Shown here: piece after piece, positions 7,830 through 15,532 of the stretch
Layout of the letters: every line of letters begins with the position of its first letter
How positions within the stretch are numbered: the first letter of the stretch is position 1
Assembly: GCA_964346395.1 (NCBI GenBank)
Contig: CAYFUT010000010.1
Location: 1 to 62,221 of the forward strand
From: CAYFUT01 sp964346395
GTDB taxonomy: Bacteria; Bacillota; Halanaerobiia; Halobacteroidales; Halobacteroidaceae
Length of the DNA: 62,221 nt
Reading direction: 5' to 3'
Made by a program: the position numbers and the translations under genes
The notes under the pieces: generated by a model
Database searches by the model: none
What the model was told of the DNA's origin: nothing
What the model saw: only the letters and a program-made list of their open reading frames with translations

Positions 7830-8621
7830 ATGGCAGATGAAAAATCGTGTAATAGGCAGTTGAAAAAGCTATTAACTAAATTAAGAGACAATTGTGATCG
7901 GGTAGTGATTAGCTTAAAATCAGGCAGTAAGTGTTGCTGGCAGAAAGGCTGTATCTGTCAGGTAACTCCCCAGTTGGTAACTTTAATAACTGGAGATAAA
8001 AATTGCAGCCGTAAATATATACCGCTAGATTGTATCTGTGCTGTGACAGTTCTCTGTGAGGAAGAGGATAGTTCAAAAGATCATAACTGTCAGCATGACA
8101 GCAGATCAGATTCGGGAACTAACCTGTTTGAGGAACCAGAAGAAGTTAACAAGGAGAGGCAAGAGAAAGAAGAAATAACCCCTAGTAATGATAGAGTGTA
8201 TGGATACGGAAGAAAGATCCGAATTAATTTTTTAAATCAGGATTCTGAATTAGAAATTGAAGAAGTTACTGCTGTTGAGCTGTCAATCAATGTAGCGGAA
8301 CAGAATGCAAGAAATCTACTGCAGTATTTCCACCGCAGTCAAATTGATAGGAGGAATCTAGGAGTTTCTGTATTACCGACTGGTCCTGGAGAAATAACTT
8401 CAATTGAAGTTAATGAAACTGAGAAAGAAGCAGTAATTACAGGTAGGGGACTACTTTATATTAATTCACAGCCGGAAAGGGAAACGGATTTCGAATTGGT
8501 AGTTACTGAGAACCAGGCTAGTATGGAGTTTGCTTATCAGGAGGAACAATTAACTTTTGGTCCCAATGAATTGATTGGAGTAGGCAGCCAGCAGCCAATT
8601 ACCATTCAGCGAGACAAGTGA
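7830..8621 (+). CDS. Two-part protein: Cys-rich Sm-like domain plus unknown C-terminal domain
   Basis: The 263-residue protein starts at ATG 7830 behind GGAAAGGAGGG. Residues 1-85 repeat the pattern of the two upstream proteins (DRVVISLKSGSKCCW, GCICQVTPQLVTLI, YIPLDCICAVTVLC). A charged linker of about 45 residues follows. Residues 130-263 form a distinct beta-rich domain (KIRINFLNQDSELEIEEV, ISVLPTGPGEITSIEV-like segments) that I do not recognise. Fusion of the Sm-like unit to a second domain suggests it acts as an anchor or adapter. A 16-bp gap to the next gene implies co-transcription. Confidence 0.6.
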   Translation: MADEKSCNRQLKKLLTKLRDNCDRVVISLKSGSKCCWQKGCICQVTPQLVTLITGDKNCSRKYIPLDCICAVTVLCEEEDSSKDHNCQHDSRSDSGTNLFEEPEEVNKERQEKEEITPSNDRVYGYGRKIRINFLNQDSELEIEEVTAVELSINVAEQNARNLLQYFHRSQIDRRNLGVSVLPTGPGEITSIEVNETEKEAVITGRGLLYINSQPERETDFELVVTENQASMEFAYQEEQLTFGPNELIGVGSQQPITIQRDK

Positions 8622-8637
8622 GTGGGAGGGAAAAAAG

Positions 8638-9396
8638 ATGTCTAGAGGAAATGGCCAACAGACGTTTCAAGTTGAAGATTTATTAGAAATAGTTATAGAA
8701 ATAATAAATAATCAACCAGTTCCAGCAGTTAATCCTCCTACTCCTTCCGTTAATGATTTTTCCCAGGTTGATAATGATTTCTTATTTACCGACCAAGAAA
8801 TAGTTCAATTAAAAAAAGCTATTAATAATTTAGAAACAACTGAGAAAGAACCTATAACTGCGGATAAAAATGATTTTGTTAATAATAGAGCAGCTGACCA
8901 GCAACTGCCGGAAGAACTAAAAGCAGAAATAAAAGAAGAGTTAAAGCAGGAAATGAACGAAGAGCTGCAGGAGGAAATAACCTTCCAAATAAAAGAAGAG
9001 TTAAAGACTAGACTATCAGCGGCGGAGAAAGAAGCCTTGTTCAGTACTGAAAGTCAAGAAAACACCTTTAAGAAAGAATTAATTGATTATAGTTTAGACT
9101 ATACTCCGGTAAAAGTTTCTATTCAATCAGGAAAGGAAGTTAAGGGAGTTTTATGTGAGGTGGAAACAGATTTTATTATAGTTGCTAACCAAGAAAATCA
9201 ATTTATAAAAGTACCGCTTGCTAAAATAGTAGCAGTTAAAGAAATAGATAATTTAACTCCAGAGACCAAAAAGGAGAGAAAAAAACAAGTAGTAAAAGCA
9301 GAAGAAACTGATGAAGTAGAGTCCTCGGTACCTCTGCCGGCGCCAGAAAAATTATTGGATAGACAACTAGTAAAAGTAGAAAATAGCAGCGGATAA
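8638..9396 (+). CDS. Coiled-coil protein with C-terminal Sm-like domain
   Basis: The 252-residue protein starts at ATG 8638, 16 bp after the previous gene. Residues about 90-135 are a Glu/Lys-rich helix (ELKAEIKEELKQEMNEEL) predicted to be coiled coil. A C-terminal domain at about 155-205 (VKVSIQSGKEVKGVLCEV, FIKVPLAKIVAVKEI) repeats the Sm-like pattern of the three genes upstream but with only one cysteine. A basic tail follows. It appears to be the non-Cys-rich, extended member of the same family. Function is unknown; a spore-surface scaffold role is inferred. Confidence 0.6.
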   Translation: MSRGNGQQTFQVEDLLEIVIEIINNQPVPAVNPPTPSVNDFSQVDNDFLFTDQEIVQLKKAINNLETTEKEPITADKNDFVNNRAADQQLPEELKAEIKEELKQEMNEELQEEITFQIKEELKTRLSAAEKEALFSTESQENTFKKELIDYSLDYTPVKVSIQSGKEVKGVLCEVETDFIIVANQENQFIKVPLAKIVAVKEIDNLTPETKKERKKQVVKAEETDEVESSVPLPAPEKLLDRQLVKVENSSG

Positions 9397-9425
9397 TTTT
9401 CTTCTCTTGAATTTATACTATAGAT

Positions 9426-9500
9426 GTGGGGGATAATATTAAATGGGAAGGTATTAAATTAACTGCGGATAAAAAATATTTAATTAAAGGAGGAAATTAA
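9426..9500 (+). other. Short coding-like remnant before the gene at 9502
   Basis: A 24-codon frame opens at a GTG and ends at TAA 9498-9500. It encodes GDNIKWEGIKLTADKKYLIK plus two or three more residues. Codon choice looks coding, but there is no ribosome site. It may be the decayed 3' end of a gene or a chance frame. Confidence 0.2.
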
Positions 9501-9501
9501 T

Positions 9502-9897
9502 GTGCCCTCGATTAAGCAAGGGGAAAATGATAGTTCGATTGATTATGGGAACCTCGCTGTTCAAGAACAGACAGATGTGGAATTTGGCCAGTTAGCGCCG
9601 GAAAACGAAGTACAAATTCCGGGCTATTTGCCGGTAGTGATTAAAAACTGTCCCTTTTCTAGTTCAGAGGTAAAGTTTTTTGGGGTGGAGACGAAAGGAA
9701 AAGCAATTTCCGGTTCCGGAGTTAATGCAGTTTCAGTGGAAGAAGAAAAAAATAAAAAAATAGCTTATTTTGATATCGGTCAGTTAGTGGAAACAGGGCA
9801 TTATACAGAAAATACAGCAGAAGGAGTAATTACTATTGATAATCAAGAAGTTGGCCGGAAACCTGTAAATACAGATTCAGCCATTTATCTTAGTTAG
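9502..9897 (+). CDS. Hypothetical protein in the SipL neighbourhood
   Basis: The 131-residue protein starts at GTG 9502, with AAGGAGG 8 bases upstream. It has no signal peptide or membrane segment. It is acidic and beta-strand-rich, with an EVQIPGYLPVVIKNCPFSSS segment around residues 32-51 and only one cysteine. I do not recognise a family. It lies between the Sm-like cluster and sipL, in the same direction, so co-function in spore-envelope assembly is plausible but only by context. Confidence 0.6.
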   Translation: MPSIKQGENDSSIDYGNLAVQEQTDVEFGQLAPENEVQIPGYLPVVIKNCPFSSSEVKFFGVETKGKAISGSGVNAVSVEEEKNKKIAYFDIGQLVETGHYTENTAEGVITIDNQEVGRKPVNTDSAIYLS

Positions 9898-9959
9898 ATT
9901 TTATTTTTTTTCTGAAAATCACACACATTTTGCCTCCGGCTGCATATATTTATGAATAG

Positions 9960-9989
9960 AAGCGAGCCTATAATTTATGCAAAGGGGGC
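9960..9989 (+). promoter_or_regulatory. Possible mother-cell (sigma-E/K-like) -10 and ribosome site of sipL
   Basis: CATATATTT at about 9946-9954, with AC 16 bp upstream, partly fits sigma-K (AC..CATANNNTA) and sigma-E (CATACANT) -10 elements. AAAGGGGGC at 9981-9989 is the ribosome site that selects ATG 9995. The promoter call is weak. Confidence 0.3.
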
Positions 9990-9994
9990 AAACG

Positions 9995-11650
9995 ATGGGT
10001 ATTAATTTTACTGAAGAAGAAGTAAGAGTGGAGTATGTGGTAGCTGATGAGACAGTTCGAGAGTCGGTAACCGGAACTCTACAAGTTCCCGCCGAAAAGC
10101 CGCTTATTCAGCGAGTGTTGGAAGTAGGAGTAGAGAATATTTCGCTGGCGACTCCCGATGGCGAATCAGTTGTTTTTGTAGAAGATGGGGGCGTGGCAAT
10201 TACCGGTGGAAGTATTGACTTAGGAGTTGTTTATGTTGCAGAAGAAGAGGGCCAGCCAGTACATTTCTTTGCTGACCAGCTTGCATTAGCAGCTGATGAA
10301 GAGATTTTCATTGAGATACCGGATATAACTTCTGATATGGAAGCGTCGGTTGATATTGAAGTTATAGATGCTAGTTATGAAATTGTAGATGATTTAAATG
10401 GAGCTGACCAAATCACAGTTACAGTAGTAATAGCAATTAATGTACGAATTACTGAAGATAGATTTATTACTATTATCACTGATGTAACAGGAATTGATGA
10501 TCAGCATATAGAAAAAGAACTGGTGCAAGTAGATGATATAATTCTGAAAAATAATTACCGGCGAGTAGTCGAGGGAACTTTGGATCAGTTAGATCGACCA
10601 GTAGAGAGGATTTTAAGAGTTGATGGCGGATTGATTACTAGTGTAGATGCCAATGTTGTAGCTGGTGGAGGCGCGGTAAATATTACCGGGGATTTTCAAG
10701 CAAAAGTTTTGTATGTTGCTGATGAACCGACTGAAGCGGGAGCTCAGCCGGTTTATTTAGAAACAGAAACCTTTAGTATTACGGAAACTATCAATATTCC
10801 TGAGGTAGAAGAAGGGATGCAGGTTTATGCTGATGTTGATGTAGAAAACTGGAGTTATGCTTTAGCTGCGGGGGATGAAGTAAATGGAGATCAAATTAAT
10901 GTAGAAGCCCGCCTGAATATCGAAGTTAAAGTTACGGTACCGCGAGAAATTATGGCAGTGGTTGATATTACGAGTGACAAAGTGAAAATTGAAAAAGAAT
11001 TAATTCGAATAGAACAGATAGTAGGAGAAAATCAAGTTACTGATACAATTGTGCAGAATTATACGCTGCCGCAGGATAAACCTAATATTCAGAGTATAGT
11101 GGAAGCAAAAGGAAAGTTATTAGGGGTCAATTGTACAGTAGAAGATAGCGGTGTATCAATTAATGGGCAGCTAGAAACTAGTGTACTATACCAAGCGAAT
11201 GATGATTCTGTGCATCATGTTTATTCAGATGAATCTCCGGGAGCTACCGAAGAATTCAATAGTTTTGTCAGTGTAGCTGGAGCTGAACCGGGGATGTATT
11301 GTTATTATGATGTAGTACTCAAACGGATTAGAGCTACTAAGCAGGGAGATAGAGCTATTAAAGTGACGGCTACTTTAAGTGAGTATGTTCGGGTTACAGC
11401 TTTACGTGAATTTAATGTGGTAACTAAAATTATTAAGGTTTCACCGGTAGTAGATCAACCTGATGAAGATAAACCATCGCGGATTGTTTATGTAGTACAG
11501 CCGGGGGATACTCTTTATAAAATAGCCGCCCGCTATAATACGACTGTAGATGCCATTATAGAAGTTAATGAAATTGAAAATCCCGATTATATTGAAGTAG
11601 GGCAGAAACTGATTATTCCGAAAAATATTATTGACCACCCCCGGGGATAA
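9995..11650 (+). CDS. sipL: SipL-like spore morphogenetic protein: three SPOCS (DUF3794) repeats plus LysM
   Basis: The 551-residue protein starts at ATG 9995; an upstream ATG at 9977 overlaps its own ribosome site. Three tandem repeats of about 160 residues each begin with a KELVQVDDIIL-like strand and contain a (V/I)TG...VLYVADE core, the pattern of the DUF3794/SPOCS domain. A LysM domain follows at the C-terminus (YVVQPGDTLYKIAARYNTTV). In C. difficile SipL binds the coat ATPase SpoIVA through its LysM region and is needed to encase the forespore. The veg-sipL-ispE neighbourhood is conserved in clostridia. Confidence 0.85.
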   Translation: MGINFTEEEVRVEYVVADETVRESVTGTLQVPAEKPLIQRVLEVGVENISLATPDGESVVFVEDGGVAITGGSIDLGVVYVAEEEGQPVHFFADQLALAADEEIFIEIPDITSDMEASVDIEVIDASYEIVDDLNGADQITVTVVIAINVRITEDRFITIITDVTGIDDQHIEKELVQVDDIILKNNYRRVVEGTLDQLDRPVERILRVDGGLITSVDANVVAGGGAVNITGDFQAKVLYVADEPTEAGAQPVYLETETFSITETINIPEVEEGMQVYADVDVENWSYALAAGDEVNGDQINVEARLNIEVKVTVPREIMAVVDITSDKVKIEKELIRIEQIVGENQVTDTIVQNYTLPQDKPNIQSIVEAKGKLLGVNCTVEDSGVSINGQLETSVLYQANDDSVHHVYSDESPGATEEFNSFVSVAGAEPGMYCYYDVVLKRIRATKQGDRAIKVTATLSEYVRVTALREFNVVTKIIKVSPVVDQPDEDKPSRIVYVVQPGDTLYKIAARYNTTVDAIIEVNEIENPDYIEVGQKLIIPKNIIDHPRG

Positions 11651-11676
11651 TATTTTAATCAAAAGAAATATTAGGT

Positions 11677-11703
11677 AGCGACAGGGAACTCCCTGTCGCT
11701 ATT
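11677..11703 (+). terminator. Terminator-like hairpin after sipL
   Basis: The 10-bp stem AGCGACAGGG/CCCTGTCGCT is followed by ATTACGTTG, a weak T tract. Its TAGCGACA/TGTCGCTA arms recur in the 32-bp palindromes at 12442 and 20516. Confidence 0.6.
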
Positions 11704-11895
11704 ACGTTGTTTAGCAAATTATACTTTTTAGAGGTTGTGGATAATTTTTTGCAGCTGGGTTTAGTTTAAGTTTGAGACTGAGGTTAAGTAAATCATCAAC
11801 AGCAGTAAATTAATCAAAAAGAATTGCTTTTTTAATCTGGTTGGCTCAAGCTCAACCTTAGACTTAAGCTAAGTCGCCGCTAGGCGACTTTATTC
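11703..11895. repeat. Dispersed terminator-adjacent repeat, copy 1
   Basis: It begins GTTTAGCAAATTATAC and contains GAGGTTGTGGATAATTTT, then inverted arms (TTTGAGACTGAGGTTAAG against CTTAGACTTAAGCTAAG). It ends in the hairpin AAGTCGCCGCTAGGCGACTT. The same modules recur at 40092-40318 and 53148-53312; the arms alone recur at 15347, 20470, 32274 and 46515. Confidence 0.75.
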
Positions 11896-11896
11896 T

Positions 11897-12412
11897 TTAA
11901 GCGGTGGGAATTTTAATTGTTTGGCCGGGATAAATAAGAGTTTTATTCTGTAAATTATTGATTTGAACCAACTTATTTACTGAGCTATTAAATTTGTTAG
12001 CTATTTTGTAGAGAGTATCATTCGGTTGAACTGTATATAGAAAATAATTAGCAAAGTTTTGCTGGGCAGATTGGGGTTGCTGTTTAATTTGTACGGCAGT
12101 TCCGACTGCAACCTGGTTATAAAGGGCTTCTACATCTTGATTATACATCCGCACGCAGCCGTGAGAAACAGCTTGCCCAATTAGTCTTGGTTGATTGGTG
12201 CCGTGGATGCCGTGCATTTGGTGGGTGAACTGCATCCACCTAGTGCCTAAAGCGGGATTGTAGGGATTTTTTAATTTGTTAATTATCTTAAAATTGCCAG
12301 TAGGAGTGGGGTGAGATGGTTTTCCAATAGCTACTGGGAATTTGTTTATCAGATTATTGCGTTGATAAAGAGATAATTTTCGTTTCGCCAACACAAGTAA
12401 AATTTTGCTCAC
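11897..12412 (-). CDS. L,D-transpeptidase (YkuD domain) with C-terminal LysM
   Basis: It starts at GTG 12412, with GGGAGGGA upstream; a TTG 15 bp earlier lies inside that ribosome site. The 171-residue product has an N-terminal YkuD domain carrying HGIHGTNQP and the catalytic motif SHGCVRM (about residues 105-111). A LysM domain (YTVQPNDTLYKIANKFNSSV) fills the last 45 residues. It has no signal peptide, so in a spore former it may act from the mother-cell cytoplasm on the forespore envelope, like B. subtilis YkuD. It is encoded opposite to its neighbours. Small size and domain order match YkuD/LysM sporulation proteins. Confidence 0.85.
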   Translation of the reverse strand: MSKILLVLAKRKLSLYQRNNLINKFPVAIGKPSHPTPTGNFKIINKLKNPYNPALGTRWMQFTHQMHGIHGTNQPRLIGQAVSHGCVRMYNQDVEALYNQVAVGTAVQIKQQPQSAQQNFANYFLYTVQPNDTLYKIANKFNSSVNKLVQINNLQNKTLIYPGQTIKIPTA

Positions 12413-12441
12413 TATGATCCCTCCCAAAATTTAATTTGAAA

Positions 12442-12473
12442 ATGTAGCGACATGATATATCATGTCGCTACAT
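12442..12473. repeat. 32-bp perfect palindrome, copy 1
   Basis: A perfectly self-complementary 32-bp sequence reading ATGTAGCGACATGATA and its mirror. An identical copy is at 20516-20547, and both are preceded by AATTTGAAAA. It lies between divergent genes at 12412 (minus) and 12610 (plus). It could be an operator, a terminator stem or a small mobile palindrome. Confidence 0.8.
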
Positions 12474-12609
12474 AGTATTTCTTGATCAACTTAGTCAAGG
12501 CAAAGGTATGATCTAGCATATTTATAATTAGTTTATGACTTAAGATTATAAAAGTGAATATTTGTTTACTTCCTGGGTAATATAAGTTATTGCTCAGGGA
12601 GGGGATAAA

Positions 12610-13089
12610 ATGCAGGCGCCTAAAACAGTAATTTATGGGCCAATGATTAATAATAGTCAGTTGGTTAATCAAATTCAGGAGCAAATAAAAAAATATAAAG
12701 GAATGTTGAAAGTAAAAAAAGAATTATTAGTAATAACTGAAAGGTTACAGCAGCCTCGGCAAGTTGGTAAGGAGTATATAATTTTAAATGCTGACAGTTT
12801 TCATTTAAGAAGCGGAAACTACTTTAATTCTGAGGCAGAGAATCTGTTTTATTATAGTTGTTTCACTGATAATTTGATTATTTATGCTCAATTAAAACAG
12901 AAGCAGCCTACTGTTTATAAAAAAGATAGTAATTTAGTTTTATTTGACGGCACGGATAACTTACCTTTGGTGGCCAGTAACGAAGTGCAAGTTAATAATT
13001 TAGCTAATGCTTTATTTATAATAGCAGTTGGGTTTATAGCAGGGCTGCCTTTTTATATAATTAGGAGAATAGTAAAAGAAATAGAGTAA
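12610..13089 (+). CDS. Hypothetical protein with C-terminal membrane segment, upstream of ispE
   Basis: The 159-residue protein starts at ATG 12610 after GGGAGGGG. It has no N-terminal signal. A mixed-charge body (residues 1-130) is followed by a hydrophobic stretch, ANALFIIAVGFIAGLPFYII, at about 131-150 and a short basic tail. This suggests a tail-anchored topology with the body in the cytoplasm. It is 17 bp upstream of ispE and probably co-transcribed. I do not recognise the family. Confidence 0.65.
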   Translation: MQAPKTVIYGPMINNSQLVNQIQEQIKKYKGMLKVKKELLVITERLQQPRQVGKEYIILNADSFHLRSGNYFNSEAENLFYYSCFTDNLIIYAQLKQKQPTVYKKDSNLVLFDGTDNLPLVASNEVQVNNLANALFIIAVGFIAGLPFYIIRRIVKEIE

Positions 13090-13109
13090 TAGATAAGGAG
13101 GTAACAATG

Positions 13110-13991
13110 ATGCTCAAAGTTAAAGCGCAGGCTAAAATCAATTTAGCTTTGGATGTACTAAATGAACGAGACGACGGCTATCATAATGTAAAAATGGTGA
13201 TGCAGACTATTGATTTAGCTGATCAGCTGATTTTTTATCGTCAAGAGCAGGGAATTGATATTAAAGTAAATCTACCTGAATTGTCTACTGGTCCTGAAAA
13301 TTTGGTTTATCAAGCAGTTGAATTATTAGCTGAAGAATTTGATATTACAGCGGGAGTGAAGGTGGAAATTAAAAAAAACATTCCTCTAGCAGCTGGCTTA
13401 GCCGGGGGAAGTGCTGATGCAGCTGCTTCCCTGTGGGCAGTAAATAAGTTATGGGACTTAGGATTAACCCCGAAAGAATTGAGAGTTAGAGGAGCTCAGT
13501 TAGGGGCGGATGTACCTTTTTGTTTATGGGGAGGAACAAAGCTGGCAACAGGAATAGGGACTGATTTAGCTGAGCTTCCTGCGGTACCTGATTTGGATTT
13601 AGTAGTAGTCAATCCTCCGTATAAAATTTCTACTCCTGAAGTTTACAGCCACTTTTCCGGCTCGAGGAATGAATTAGCTGCTGATAAATTACTGTCTGCT
13701 CTCCAGCAACAGGACAAGCAACAGATTATTAGTTATTTAAGTAATGACCTAGGGCAGATAGCAACTGACTTATATCCAGAGTTAGCTGAATTGAAGGAGA
13801 AAGTTGATGAGTTGACTAGTAAGGCAATTATTTCCGGCAGCGGACCTACAGTATTAGGAGTGGTAAGCAATAAACAGACAGCAGAAGAAGTTACCGCTGA
13901 ATTAAAGCAAAAATTAACTTCTGATTACCAAATCACAGCTGCTAAAACAGTAGATTATAGCTTAAAAACCGAAAATATCTCTCTTCAGTAA
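13110..13991 (+). CDS. ispE: 4-diphosphocytidyl-2-C-methyl-D-erythritol kinase
   Basis: This GHMP-family kinase performs the ATP-dependent step of the MEP isoprenoid pathway. Motif 1 is AKINLALDVL near residue 6. The ATP-binding motif PLAAGLAGGSADAAA is at about residue 91, and SGSGPTVLG is near residue 246. At 293 residues it has the normal family length. I prefer ATG 13110, 7 bases after AAGGAGGT; ATG 13107 is only 4 bases away. Position ahead of purR is conserved in Bacillus and clostridia. Confidence 0.95.
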   Translation: MLKVKAQAKINLALDVLNERDDGYHNVKMVMQTIDLADQLIFYRQEQGIDIKVNLPELSTGPENLVYQAVELLAEEFDITAGVKVEIKKNIPLAAGLAGGSADAAASLWAVNKLWDLGLTPKELRVRGAQLGADVPFCLWGGTKLATGIGTDLAELPAVPDLDLVVVNPPYKISTPEVYSHFSGSRNELAADKLLSALQQQDKQQIISYLSNDLGQIATDLYPELAELKEKVDELTSKAIISGSGPTVLGVVSNKQTAEEVTAELKQKLTSDYQITAAKTVDYSLKTENISLQ

Positions 13992-14074
13992 GATTCAATT
14001 TACAAATTAGTTTTTAAATGATAAGATAAGTAAAGCAAAGGGGAGTGCTTGGGAAGGAGTGTCGACGTTAAACG

Positions 14075-14914
14075 ATGAAGATGCGACGAAGTAGAAGAAT
14101 TGTAGCGGTAACTAAAATTTTAACTGATCATCCTTATGAATTAATTTCGCTCAATTATTTTGCTGATCGGTTTGAGGCAGCCAAGTCGACAATTAGTGAA
14201 GATCTATCGATTATAAAACAGGTATTTACTAAAGAAAAAATGGGAAAAATAGAAACGGTTTCGGGAGCAGCGGGAGGAGTTAGATTTATTCCTCGCAAGA
14301 GTAAAAGCGAAGTAAAGCAGACTGTGGATTATCTCTGTCAGCAGTTGTCGGATTCCGACCGTATTTTGCCTGGTGGTTTTATATACATGACAGACTTAAT
14401 TTTTGCGCCTGATTTAATGTCTGATGTAGGAGAAATTTTTGCTACTCAGTTTTCCAAATTAGAGGCTGACTATGTAATTACTATGGAAACTAAAGGGATT
14501 CCTATTGCGCTAATGACTGCGCGGGCTTTGAATTTGCCGTTAGTAAGTATCAGGCGCAACAGCAGGGTTACTGAGGGCTCAGTAGTAAGTATTAATTATG
14601 TGACTGGTTCTTCCCAGAAGATTGAAACTATGTCGCTAGCGAGAAGAGCTTTGCCGGAAGAATCACGAGTAATAATTATTGATGATTTTATGAAAGCAGG
14701 CGGCACTGCTAAAGGGATGCTGGATTTGATGACTGAGTTTAAGGCAGAAGTGCTGGATATTGGAGTATTGGTAGAAACTGCCGTTCCGGATGAAAAATTA
14801 GTTAGTGATTATACATCATTGGTTGTTTTACAGGAAGTGAGCCAAGCTGAAGAGAAAATCAAAGTAGAACCTAGCAGCTGGGTGGTAAATTTAAGTAGTG
14901 AGAGGGGGGAGTAA
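14075..14914 (+). CDS. purR: PurR-type purine-operon repressor
   Basis: The protein has a winged-helix N-terminus (MKMRRSRRIVAVTKILTDHP, the exact family start) and a phosphoribosyltransferase-like domain with the PRPP motif IIDDFMKAGGT at about residue 203. In Firmicutes PurR binds PurBoxes and is released by PRPP or regulated by (p)ppGpp. The ATG at 14075 lies 16 bases after the nearest AAGGAG, and a stop codon lies just upstream in frame, so translation initiation looks weak. No PurBox was identified here. It is normally followed by spoVG, but a GlnR-like gene occupies that place. Confidence 0.95.
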   Translation: MKMRRSRRIVAVTKILTDHPYELISLNYFADRFEAAKSTISEDLSIIKQVFTKEKMGKIETVSGAAGGVRFIPRKSKSEVKQTVDYLCQQLSDSDRILPGGFIYMTDLIFAPDLMSDVGEIFATQFSKLEADYVITMETKGIPIALMTARALNLPLVSIRRNSRVTEGSVVSINYVTGSSQKIETMSLARRALPEESRVIIIDDFMKAGGTAKGMLDLMTEFKAEVLDIGVLVETAVPDEKLVSDYTSLVVLQEVSQAEEKIKVEPSSWVVNLSSERGE

Positions 14915-14915
14915 A

Positions 14916-15317
14916 GTGCCGGAAGATACCAAACCTATCTATTCAATTGGGGTAGTAAAAGATAAAACTGGATTGACTGGCCGCCAGATTAGATACTATG
15001 AAGAATGTGATTTGATTAATCCGGCTCGTACTGAGGGAAATCAACGTATTTATTCGGAACGGGATATTCAGAGATTAAACGAGATAAAAGAATTATTGGC
15101 GGAAGGCTTGAATATAGCAGGAGTTAAGCAGAAATTAGGTACTGTGGAGGAAGGCCAGAAGAAAAAAGAGGAGGCTGAATTTCCAGCTTATGATGGCCGA
15201 CCCTTGACTAAATTCAGCCGGAGCCAGCAAAAAGGACTAACTTCCCTTTATCCTGTTTCTAATCGCGGGCAGTTATATGAAATTTTAGGCAAATATAGAG
15301 AAGAAGAAGAAGAGTAA
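14916..15317 (+). CDS. MerR-family regulator of the GlnR/TnrA type
   Basis: The 133-residue protein starts at GTG 14916, one base after the purR stop, with AGGGGGGAG upstream. The N-terminal winged helix carries IYSIGVVKDKTGLTGRQIRY, then EGNQRIYS and GLNIAGVKQKL. Together these match the DNA-binding domain of GlnR/TnrA, which control nitrogen genes in response to glutamine synthetase. The C-terminus lacks the phenylalanine-rich (RFF) tail through which B. subtilis GlnR/TnrA sense GlnA, so its signal may differ. It sits where spoVG usually lies. No glnA is present in the window. Confidence 0.8.
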   Translation: MPEDTKPIYSIGVVKDKTGLTGRQIRYYEECDLINPARTEGNQRIYSERDIQRLNEIKELLAEGLNIAGVKQKLGTVEEGQKKKEEAEFPAYDGRPLTKFSRSQQKGLTSLYPVSNRGQLYEILGKYREEEEE

Positions 15318-15318
15318 T

Positions 15319-15342
15319 TTAATCCCGAGAGCGGGGTTTTTT
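15319..15342 (+). terminator. Terminator after the GlnR-like gene
   Basis: The stem AATCCCG/CGGGGTT with a short loop is followed by a TTTTTTTATT tract. Confidence 0.75.
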
Positions 15343-15346
15343 TATT

Positions 15347-15427
15347 GGGGAAAGCTAAGTTTGAGCTTGAGTGTGAGTAAAGTATTATTCTCAACCTCAA
15401 CCTTAATCTTAACTTCAATTTCCTAAA
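15347..15427. repeat. Dispersed terminator-adjacent repeat, copy 2 (arms only)
   Basis: AAGTTTGAGCTTGAGTGTGAG and, inverted, CTCAACCTCAACCTTAATCT lie immediately after an intrinsic terminator. The arms match those of the other copies, but the TTGTGGATAATTTT core and AAGTCGCC hairpin are missing. Confidence 0.55.
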
Positions 15428-15431
15428 GCTT

Positions 15432-15460
15432 TTGACTTAAAAAAAGCTGTTTGTTATAAT
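15432..15460 (+). promoter_or_regulatory. Sigma-A promoter of the exonuclease-glmU-prs operon
   Basis: TTGACT-17 bp-TATAAT. The implied transcript start near 15467 rules out the in-frame TTG at 15470 as a normal start and favours ATG 15533. Confidence 0.75.
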
Positions 15461-15532
15461 AGGTATGATTTGGATAAATTAGTACCTGGCCCGGGAATTA
15501 ATACTTTAAAATTTGTCAGGGAAGTGACGCGG

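Noticed and set aside
11441..11662. Minus-strand open frame over the sipL LysM region
   Set aside because: It overlaps the conserved LysM coding sequence and has an Ile/Tyr-rich shadow composition.
12460..12684. Minus-strand open frame across the 12442 palindrome region
   Set aside because: No ribosome site; it overlaps the start of the plus-strand gene at 12610, which has one.
14041..14095. Short leader peptide overlapping the purR start
   Set aside because: A GTG frame at 14059 touches the AAGGAG sequence itself, leaving no spacing, and ends after a dozen codons; support is too weak.
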